From: an uncultured Rhodospirillaceae bacterium
GTDB lineage: Bacteria; Pseudomonadota; Alphaproteobacteria; RF32; CAG-239
Assembly (NCBI GenBank): GCA_900313155.1
Contig: OMQE01000123.1
Span: 1 to 11,991 of the forward strand
Direction: 5' to 3'
DNA length: 11,991 bases
Shown here: positions 1-6,771 of the stretch, piece after piece
Layout of the letters: the number at the start of each line of letters is the position of its first letter
Numbering within the stretch: position 1 is the stretch's first letter
Notes under the pieces: model-generated
Told to the model about the DNA's origin: nothing
Database searches by the model: none
What the model saw: only the letters and a program-made list of their open reading frames with translations
Position numbers and translations under genes: made by a program

Positions 1-2448
1 GGAACGCATTGTGGCATTATAGGTTTTGATATAGTTTCTAATTTCGCTATCCAGATTTGTTTTCAGCTGTTCAATTTTTTTCTGATGGGCATCTAATTGA
101 GTCTCCAGTTCTTCAGCATGACTTTTCAGTTCAGCCATTGATATTACAGTGTTCTCTGTTTCCTTATCTTTTTTCGCTACACTGTCTTGAAATTCATACG
201 CGTACGGAGATTCTGTGTCTTCCGGTGAAACACCGCCTTTTTCTGCGCGCTCATCATACATTTGTTGTTCTCGGCGAATATTATCTTCATCATATACAGA
301 AGAACTCGAATTATATTCAGATTGCTCATCTAACGCGTCATATTCCTCATTTATGGCCTGTATCTCCGTATTAAGCGAATCAATTATTTCACTTTCTTCA
401 GCTATTTGATCTTTAATATAAGCAACATTATATTGATGTTGTGCTTTAATGTTTTCTAAAGCGCTCTGTTCTTGAGAAATTGCTGTTGATATCTCATCTT
501 CTTCAACCATGGAGCTTATATCGGTTTCCAAAGCATCTATTGCTTTAGCTTCTTCGCCTCGAAGTTTTGCCAATGGATAAGTCAATAACGAATTTGCAAC
601 TCTGGCACCTTTTATCAAAATTTTATAGGCCGGAACTGTAGAGACATATTCTTTCATGGCCGCAATTTTGCCAATGATATATTGATCATAAAATTCTTTT
701 TGGTCATTCCATAACGGGTAGCGACGAATAACTTTTCCAAAACCACCTTGGTCACCGTTAATATCTGATATCATCTCTTTTGTTACTCCTGAACCGATTA
801 ACCAGTTCAGCCGACTTGCAATGTGTGTGTCATTAAGCATTTCGTCCTCAAGTTGGGGACTTTTCGAGCGACCGTCAGCCTGCATACTTTCGCCGCGTTT
901 ATTCATATTATCGCTACTCTGTAAGCCTTCACCTCGAATTTTTTGCCTTTCTTCTGACGACGGATTGCGCGGTGAAACAAAGTTTTCTTGCTTGCTGTCT
1001 TCCATTGTGTAAGTTTTATCCTCGCCAGCGGCTGTCAGAGTCTTCATTTCATCATAGCGCTCTTTTAGCAAACCGGAAAGTCCCGAACGATTAGTCGCAT
1101 CCGTTGTTTCAATAACATAACAGTTTTGTGACGGATTATTTTTACACGGCAAATCAAATTGCCCGATGCTCTCTGCCGAATTTGTCCCATAAGCACAAGA
1201 AAGACGACCTTTGTCATATATGCTACAATTGTGTCCGGTCCATGCTTGTATGCCGTTTTCATAATATTGCCCGATATAGTTTTGAACACATTCTTCTGAC
1301 ATCGCCAAATGTTCGTTAACTTTCTTCAAATAATTTTGTGCTTGATGATAGGTTTCATAAACCCGGCGGTAAGAGTTTAGCTTATTTTTAACATTATGGG
1401 CGCGCAAGGCCTTTTCAATGGCGCGGTTGGCATCCTCAATTTCAATCATACTGTCAAAAGTCTCTTTCTGATTAGACAAAGAACCGGCAAAGCCTCCGGC
1501 ACGTTCAATAACGTCAAAATCACCATCTTGGACAACTGTGGCTTCTGCAGGCGAACCATCAAACCATTCCACAGAGGCAAAATCTGCTTGCCAAACATAG
1601 CTCTTTTGCGCCGTTTGTTGCGGCAAGAATTGTTTGGTTATTGATGATTGTTCTTGTTTTTTATCTTCTTGATATTTACGGATATGAACACCGTTTTCAA
1701 TCATCATTGCCGCACGATACTGTGCATCAATGGCGAGCAAAAATTCGTTATACCACATAATTCGATCATATATGCGTGCCACCAGCAAATTTGCACGCCA
1801 CAAACACATTTGGTCTTCAGTAGCTTTACTTTCTTGACAATTATATTCCTTACCGAAATCAACCGCATCACATTCTTCACCGCCAAGCAAACACTTTTCT
1901 ATTTTATCAAGCTCTTTAAGCTGTTTTTCCAATTGCATTTCCATACCGCGGGCAATAATATAAGTTTCGAGCACGGTATCTATTTTGAACTGCTCGCCGA
2001 TTTTGCGGTAATTATTGTTAATATCATCTTTTTTGCTCGGAAATTGCAAAAATCTTTTAATAAACACTTTCTGGATTTCGTCTTCATCATCTGATGTCAC
2101 TTTGGTCTTTTCATCAATAAGACGCGACCACGATGTTACTTTTTTACCGGCAATTTTATCCATCAATTTGTTAAATGATGTATTTCCAAGATTGGTCACA
2201 TAAGAGGAAAGCTGATGCTCCAACTCATCTACTTTAAGGTCTTTTTTAACCTTATCAATAACAACTTTAACGGCGTTACCTGACGACATAAGTTCAATAC
2301 CCGAAGCAACAGCGCCAGGAACATCAAACTGATAATTGGTCGGACTCGGATTCAGTGGCGTTAAATCACAAAAGAGTGCTTGCGTCTGCGGAACATACCC
2401 AAAGCTAAATAAAAAGCAGATTGTTGTGTATATATATTTTTTCATCAT
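1..2448 (-). CDS. Large Cys-rich exported coiled-coil protein of the T4SS cluster, C-terminus beyond window
   Basis: The minus-strand frame from the ATG at 2448 stays open for 816 codons to base 1, so the protein is C-terminally cut by the window edge. Two adjacent Met codons can start it (2448 or 2445); the SD GGAG at 2453-2456 lies 4 or 7 bases upstream, slightly favouring 2445. Residues 1-24 form a Sec signal peptide (MMKK, hydrophobic core, likely cut after TQA). The mature part has 10 Cys: C27, a cluster at 186, 193, 204 and 215, and a cluster at 387, 408, 418, 435 and 443, which suggests disulfides in the periplasm. Residues about 470-540 are polar and low in hydrophobics. Residues about 625-816 are Glu/Lys/Gln-rich and predicted helical or coiled coil. 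No transmembrane segment is seen after the signal. It is the last visible gene of the series and starts 11 bases after the previous stop. I do not recognise the family; a structural or adhesive T4SS accessory role is inference. Confidence 0.88.
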   Translation of the reverse strand, partial: MMKKYIYTTICFLFSFGYVPQTQALFCDLTPLNPSPTNYQFDVPGAVASGIELMSSGNAVKVVIDKVKKDLKVDELEHQLSSYVTNLGNTSFNKLMDKIAGKKVTSWSRLIDEKTKVTSDDEDEIQKVFIKRFLQFPSKKDDINNNYRKIGEQFKIDTVLETYIIARGMEMQLEKQLKELDKIEKCLLGGEECDAVDFGKEYNCQESKATEDQMCLWRANLLVARIYDRIMWYNEFLLAIDAQYRAAMMIENGVHIRKYQEDKKQEQSSITKQFLPQQTAQKSYVWQADFASVEWFDGSPAEATVVQDGDFDVIERAGGFAGSLSNQKETFDSMIEIEDANRAIEKALRAHNVKNKLNSYRRVYETYHQAQNYLKKVNEHLAMSEECVQNYIGQYYENGIQAWTGHNCSIYDKGRLSCAYGTNSAESIGQFDLPCKNNPSQNCYVIETTDATNRSGLSGLLKERYDEMKTLTAAGEDKTYTMEDSKQENFVSPRNPSSEERQKIRGEGLQSSDNMNKRGESMQADGRSKSPQLEDEMLNDTHIASRLNWLIGSGVTKEMISDINGDQGGFGKVIRRYPLWNDQKEFYDQYIIGKIAAMKEYVSTVPAYKILIKGARVANSLLTYPLAKLRGEEAKAIDALETDISSMVEEDEISTAISQEQSALENIKAQHQYNVAYIKDQIAEESEIIDSLNTEIQAINEEYDALDEQSEYNSSSSVYDEDNIRREQQMYDERAEKGGVSPEDTESPYAYEFQDSVAKKDKETENTVISMAELKSHAEELETQLDAHQKKIEQLKTNLDSEIRNYIKTYNATMRS

Positions 2449-2459
2449 TTTTCTCCTCT

Positions 2460-3950
2460 TTATTTTGCCCCCGGTATTTTTTGTAGTGCCGTGTCTTTGG
2501 CCGATTGAACCGTGCCGGTAACTTTGTTTTGAATGCCTTTTTTAGCTTTATCCAACAAGCCTTTCCCTATAGTTTTAAGCTTACCCTTCAAACTCGGATC
2601 ATATTCGTAGATATCTAAATTAAACAACGTAAAATCTTGCGAATAGTCGTTAAGCTTATAAAAATTATTCCAATCCTGTATTGTTTGCAAAGATTCCATT
2701 TTCAATTTTGCAAGTAGCATTTTGGTGAGTTGCGCCGAACTTTTTACAATCTGAAAATCAACCCCTATTTGCATATTTTTAGCACCGAAATTTGTATCGG
2801 CCGTTTCGGTCAGCGAATCGCGCATTTTTTTAGCATCTGCCTGTGATTGCAAGGTCATACCATCGCCTTGTGTGGCAGAAGTCAATAAGTCTTGCAAAGC
2901 TTCATAATATGCTTGTTTGCGTTTTTTCATAACGCGAGTAGTACCCTCTGAACTGTATGGCTCATCCTCTGCTAAGAAAAAATCGTTAATAGTTTGGGCA
3001 TAGATAGGACCTAAATCTACATCGTCTTCGGTTTCTTCCGATTCTGCATTTCCGAAAAGCATTGAGTCTGCCTTTTGGGTTAATGACTGAAATGCCTTGC
3101 CGGCATCTAGAACTTTTGTTATGTTTTCATATTTTTCTTTAGCTTCGGCAATTTTTTTCATGGCGGCGGCTTTTTTGTCTTCATACTTTTTGGCAATAGC
3201 ATTCTTTTTCTTATTGAGTTTTGTCAGCACTGAATCTTTTTTAGGTTCTTGTGTTTTGTCGTTATCGGTTGTCGTCTGTCTTTCGCTATTTTCCGAAACA
3301 TCGGTTGTATCTTCGTTGGCCTCCAAATCATCAAGCTGATGTTGTAATTGGGTAATTGCAATGCCATATTCCGTTCTGGTCGGGTCTTCTTCGGTCAATG
3401 GAGCCATCGCTGTTTCGTACTTCAAAATTTCTGATTTAATCTCCTTAATTTTTGCCTGACGCTCTTCCAACTCGGCTTTTTCTATTGATTCAAGTTCCTC
3501 TTGAGCTTTATCTACTTCTTGTTTGGCTTGTAATTTTTGCTTACCTAAATTGATTAAATCAGATGCACTGAAGGCAGATAAATCAGGCATAGCACCGGTT
3601 GCAATATTATTTGCCAAATCCTTAATATTAAAATTCCCCGATTTAACTTGTTCAATGGCGGCGTCTTTTACCTCATTAGCCTTCTTCTTCAAATAGTCTG
3701 TTCCGGCACCCTTAACTTTTTCCCAAAACAAGTGTTTCCCTTCATTGCCTTCACCTTGCTGATGCTTTTCGTCAGATATATGCAAATTCGTGCCGTATTG
3801 CGTTTCAATTTGTTTGAGCAATTGTTCTATTTCAAAGCTGGCTGCAGCACCGAGTTCGGGAATATCAAGCTCGTTTAAGGCAAACGTCTTCGAAGCCGAA
3901 AACGCAACCATAACCAAAGATAAAAGCAGATATTTGAATATTTTTTTCAT
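2460..3950 (-). CDS. Exported Lys/Glu-rich coiled-coil protein, possibly VirB5-like
   Basis: The protein has 496 residues. Residues 1-24 are a Sec signal peptide (MKKIFKYLLL start, likely cut after TFA). The mature protein has no cysteine, unlike three of its neighbours. Residues about 137-212 and 240-295 are charged, heptad-like and probably coiled coil, separated by a polar Asp/Thr/Ser linker (about 211-240). The segment at about 339-425 is an amphipathic helical region with many Ala, Leu and Gln, of the general kind seen in VirB5/TrbJ minor pilus proteins. The C-terminus (455-496) is basic and Gly/Lys-rich. The start is set by GGAG at 3958-3961, 7 bases before the ATG. It begins 2 bases after the stop of the preceding gene, so the two are co-transcribed. 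A periplasmic or pilus-associated T4SS role is inferred from position; the exact family is not recognised. Confidence 0.85.
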   Translation of the reverse strand: MKKIFKYLLLSLVMVAFSASKTFALNELDIPELGAAASFEIEQLLKQIETQYGTNLHISDEKHQQGEGNEGKHLFWEKVKGAGTDYLKKKANEVKDAAIEQVKSGNFNIKDLANNIATGAMPDLSAFSASDLINLGKQKLQAKQEVDKAQEELESIEKAELEERQAKIKEIKSEILKYETAMAPLTEEDPTRTEYGIAITQLQHQLDDLEANEDTTDVSENSERQTTTDNDKTQEPKKDSVLTKLNKKKNAIAKKYEDKKAAAMKKIAEAKEKYENITKVLDAGKAFQSLTQKADSMLFGNAESEETEDDVDLGPIYAQTINDFFLAEDEPYSSEGTTRVMKKRKQAYYEALQDLLTSATQGDGMTLQSQADAKKMRDSLTETADTNFGAKNMQIGVDFQIVKSSAQLTKMLLAKLKMESLQTIQDWNNFYKLNDYSQDFTLFNLDIYEYDPSLKGKLKTIGKGLLDKAKKGIQNKVTGTVQSAKDTALQKIPGAK

Positions 3951-3952
3951 AG

Positions 3953-4669
3953 CTATTCTCCTTTTTGTGCTTCACCTTCGGTTTTTTGTTCATCATCTGA
4001 AGTTTGTGTCAGTTTTTGCATTTCAATGTTTGCTTCATTGTTTTGAGCACCGGCCATAGATACCAGAATGTTTATCCAACGTTTGTTGGCACGCATTTTA
4101 ACTTCTTTAACAGTGTTTATCATAATGGTTTCATCTTTTATATCATTCTGTTTTTCTTCGTCTTTTTTGATTTTGGCGCCCTCTTTTTGCAGTTCATAGC
4201 GTTTTGCTAAAGCTTGAGCATACATGGCACTAACGTTGTTTATCAGCAGTTCGTTCATTTTTTCGTCATACGCCGCTTTTTCTTCAACATCATTTTTGCT
4301 GTCAGACTTAAACACATATTTATCTTGATATGCTTCACGCGCACCAGCCGTTGCAAAATCTCCAAAATTCATTTTTTTTGCAATACCTGAAAGGGTTTTA
4401 TTTTTGGCAATACCTTTTTGGGCTTGCGACAAAGCATAAGACATAGCCTTCTGCTTGGCTTCTTCTTTCAGGTTGTTCAATTCATCACGCGCCGAATTTA
4501 TCATCATTTTAACTTCGGTAACCAATTCCAAGTCGTCTTGATATTTTTCCATTTCCTTTTCAGCTGTTTCAATGGCGTTGGTCACAACAGTAATCGGCGC
4601 ACTTTTAGCCCAAACCAAACTTGGTAACAATATTAAGCAAAGGCTGAATATGACATATATTTTCTTCAT
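3953..4669 (-). CDS. Exported helical protein, candidate VirB5/TrbJ-like T4SS component
   Basis: The protein has 238 residues. Residues 1-21 are a signal peptide (MKKIY, hydrophobic core, likely cut after VWA). The rest is almost entirely helical. Residues 28-85 form a charged coiled-coil-like helix. Residues 100-106 hold an FG motif (MNFGDFA). Residues 140-215 form Ala/Asn/Gln-rich amphipathic helices ending near MAGAQN, resembling the helical-bundle layout of VirB5/TrbJ. The tail (220-238) is acidic and Gln-rich. The start overlaps the stop of the preceding gene as ATGA, and a strong SD (AGGAGG) sits 6 bases upstream, so translation is probably coupled. It sits in the slot virB5 normally takes after virB4. 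VirB5 proteins attach to the pilus tip in characterised systems. Assignment here rests on architecture and position, not on a diagnostic motif. Confidence 0.85.
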   Translation of the reverse strand: MKKIYVIFSLCLILLPSLVWAKSAPITVVTNAIETAEKEMEKYQDDLELVTEVKMMINSARDELNNLKEEAKQKAMSYALSQAQKGIAKNKTLSGIAKKMNFGDFATAGAREAYQDKYVFKSDSKNDVEEKAAYDEKMNELLINNVSAMYAQALAKRYELQKEGAKIKKDEEKQNDIKDETIMINTVKEVKMRANKRWINILVSMAGAQNNEANIEMQKLTQTSDDEQKTEGEAQKGE

Positions 4670-5973
4670 CGTTGTCCTCCTTTGCTGTTACGAGCTGCTT
4701 CGGCTTTAGCAGCCTCTGCTTCTGCGCCTTGCTCAACCAACTCATCATTAGAAGGTTCTTTTGCTGAAGTCGGCTTATTACCGCCTGAGTTATCATCACC
4801 CATTTCCATATCTCCGGGGTCAGCCGTATTTGGGTCAACTTCTTCGCTTGTCCCAGGAGTTACCGTTACACTAACACCTTCGGTATAAACTTTGACATCT
4901 GCCTCTTTTTCTTTCTTTTCGGTATTAACATCACTGCTCATATTATCTATTACCGCCGCCGCATCAACTTTTGGTAAATTGGACAATGCCAAAAACTTCA
5001 TTCCCGAAGCAAAGAACATTCGAAAATCGTTAATTCCCATCAATTGAAGCGAGCCTGAAAAAGCGTGCGATGCCGTGGTTTCAAAATCTGTTTGTGTTTG
5101 CGCATTTGCCTTGGCTTGGGCATTACCGACTTTTTCGTATTCAACATTTCCGGCACTTTTATTCACTGCTTGCAACATATTATATTGCGCTTGTTCTCCT
5201 AAAATAACTGAATAGTCATCAGAGGCTTGTTTTTTTTCTTCAGCAGACTTGGAATTGAGCTTGGTTATTAAAGTATCCAAACACTTTTTAACTTCGGCTT
5301 TTTTCTCTTCATAAATAAAGTTTTCACCGTTTAACTCACAATATATGGAAAGTGCATTCGGCACAATTTGAATTTCCTCATATTTACCCGTAAATTCCAC
5401 ATTTTCCGTGCGCCCAGAGGCCGGAACAACATACAAAAGCTTCGGATCAACATTTGGTAAATTACTGATAACATCGGCTTTTATTTTTTCAGAGTGCATG
5501 GAAAGTAAGGTCAAAAAAGGCTTCATCTGTTTTTCTGTTGCATTAGCCATTGCCGCTTGGTCCAAATGAAGATCATTGGTATTTTCGGTGCTTTGCCACA
5601 ATGTTTCGTAATCATCATAATAGTTATCTTTATTAGCCAAAGCTGTTCCGGCTTGCGTTAGCGCCATGTTCCAAGTGTCTCCTAAAACGCGACGCCAGTC
5701 CTTAACGCCATCTTGGGCATTTTGCTGATTATCGTCACGCATTTTGCCGGCTAACTTATCCAAACAATCTTTCAACACATCTATTTTGCCAACAATTACA
5801 TCATCGGGAATTTCGCAAAAATTTGCCAAATATTTAGAAATAACGGTGCGTCCCATATAGTTACCGTTATATTCTGCCGATGCCGATTTTGTGGTTTGTG
5901 CAAACGCCGAAGAACTTGCGCCAAACATTAACAGAAGGGCAAAAATGCCTGCTATGTATTTTTGTGCTTTCAT
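4666..5973 (-). CDS. Exported T4SS-cluster protein with an internal two-copy repeat
   Basis: The protein has 435 residues. Residues 1-25 are a clear signal peptide cut after AFA. The mature protein contains two related modules of about 135 residues, roughly 44-180 and 203-342. Landmarks recur at the same spacing: the Cys of a C-L-D motif (C70 and C231), a VLGD or ILGE motif whose Leu is 27 residues later (L97 and L258), and an SNLP-x-VD motif starting 100 residues later (S170 and S331). Each module also has an earlier Cys (C53 and C212), so one disulfide per module is plausible. Residues about 355-435 are a polar, acidic, low-complexity tail rich in Gly, Glu and Ala. It overlaps both neighbours by ATGA-type junctions, which points to translational coupling. 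The family is not recognised; periplasmic T4SS accessory function is inference. Confidence 0.87.
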   Translation of the reverse strand: MKAQKYIAGIFALLLMFGASSSAFAQTTKSASAEYNGNYMGRTVISKYLANFCEIPDDVIVGKIDVLKDCLDKLAGKMRDDNQQNAQDGVKDWRRVLGDTWNMALTQAGTALANKDNYYDDYETLWQSTENTNDLHLDQAAMANATEKQMKPFLTLLSMHSEKIKADVISNLPNVDPKLLYVVPASGRTENVEFTGKYEEIQIVPNALSIYCELNGENFIYEEKKAEVKKCLDTLITKLNSKSAEEKKQASDDYSVILGEQAQYNMLQAVNKSAGNVEYEKVGNAQAKANAQTQTDFETTASHAFSGSLQLMGINDFRMFFASGMKFLALSNLPKVDAAAVIDNMSSDVNTEKKEKEADVKVYTEGVSVTVTPGTSEEVDPNTADPGDMEMGDDNSGGNKPTSAKEPSNDELVEQGAEAEAAKAEAARNSKGGQR

Positions 5974-6692
5974 GCTTCTTGTCCTTCGTTTGCTGAATTG
6001 TTGTCACCGGAACTGTCTTTTTTCTTCTTCCCCCAATTAAAGCTATCTACTTTAGATTTGATGTCTTTTCCGGCGTCTTTGACATTTTGAATTTTTTGTT
6101 TATATTCACTCTTCATCGAATCGCCGATATCTTTGGCTTGCTTTTTGGCTGCGGCAGAAATTTCTGCTGCCTTTTTATGCATTTTTTCTTTACATAGTTT
6201 TAAAGCGTCTTTTTTAACTTGCTTTATTTTAACTTTGGCATCTTCAATACACTTTTGTTCCGCAGCTTTATCTTCCGGATTTTTCTCTTTGCATTCAGCT
6301 TTGGCTTTTTTGTTGGCTTCCATTTGGGCTAGTTTAGCTTCCGCAAAGCATTCTCCGGTGCCTTTAGCCATATCCTTTGCAGCATCTTCCAAGTTGCCTA
6401 AACTTCCTTCAAGTTGCTTTAAATATGGATTATTTTCAATCATAGGGCCTAAAACCGGACCAAACACATTACCGGCCATTTCGCCAAAGCCCAAGTCTGT
6501 CAGTTTTTTGGACAACATTTGATTTGCTTGAGACCTTAGCTCTGACATAATAGTTTCTTGTAACGTTTGCATGGCTTTTTCCTTCAAATCCGGCCAATCT
6601 ATCACCGGTAAAGGAATAAGCGCCGAAGCGTTATGCACACCCAAGGCCATTACCATCAATATTGTCAAAGCTGTTTTCCGTAATGTTTTCAT
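5970..6692 (-). CDS. Exported Lys-rich protein with a twin CX18C helical hairpin
   Basis: The protein has 240 residues. Residues 1-24 are a signal peptide, likely cut after ASA. The mature N-terminus (IPLPVIDW, then an amphipathic helix at 34-68) resembles the start of VirB5-type proteins. An FG motif follows at 68-73. Residues 115-167 carry four Cys (C115, C134, C148, C167) spaced C-x18-C-x13-C-x18-C in an otherwise charged helical sequence, with Asn-Pro at the middle. This symmetry suggests an antiparallel helical hairpin closed by two disulfides. The C-terminus (168-240) is very basic, then polar. The ATG at 6692 has a strong SD (GGAGG at 6701-6705, 8 bases upstream). It is the first gene after virB4, separated by 79 bases, and overlaps the next gene by ATGA. 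VirB5-like is a guess; the Cys array is not a feature I associate with VirB5. Confidence 0.86.
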   Translation of the reverse strand: MKTLRKTALTILMVMALGVHNASALIPLPVIDWPDLKEKAMQTLQETIMSELRSQANQMLSKKLTDLGFGEMAGNVFGPVLGPMIENNPYLKQLEGSLGNLEDAAKDMAKGTGECFAEAKLAQMEANKKAKAECKEKNPEDKAAEQKCIEDAKVKIKQVKKDALKLCKEKMHKKAAEISAAAKKQAKDIGDSMKSEYKQKIQNVKDAGKDIKSKVDSFNWGKKKKDSSGDNNSANEGQEA

Positions 6693-6727
6693 GATAATAA
6701 CCTCCGTTCATACTTGCCCTTATCTTA

Positions 6728-6756
6728 AGTGTAACATGGCTTTTTTTTAAAGAAAA
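6728..6756 (-). promoter_or_regulatory. Weak candidate promoter between virB4 and the exported-protein genes
   Basis: In the 79-bp gap downstream of virB4 the minus strand has TTTTCT (6751-6756) and TACACT (6728-6733) separated by 17 bases, with a TGT just before the second box, as in an extended -10. Only 3/6 and 4/6 bases match the sigma-70 consensus, and the surrounding DNA is very AT-rich, so a chance match is likely. No GC-rich hairpin followed by a T-tract is present in the gap, so transcription from virB4 probably reads through in any case. Confidence 0.2.
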
Positions 6757-6771
6757 TACTTTTTTAAAAAC

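Noticed and set aside
1648..2094. Plus-strand frame of 148 codons
   Set aside because: It lies wholly opposite the open 816-codon minus-strand gene, is Phe/Ile-rich as expected of an antisense reading of Lys/Glu-rich sequence, and lacks operon context.
6133..6522. Plus-strand Ser/Phe-rich frame of 129 codons
   Set aside because: It is the complement of the Lys/Ala-rich hairpin region of the gene at 5970-6692 and has no independent support.
6740..6770. Terminator after virB4
   Set aside because: The segment is a run of A and T with only weak AT pairing and no GC stem, so termination is not supported.
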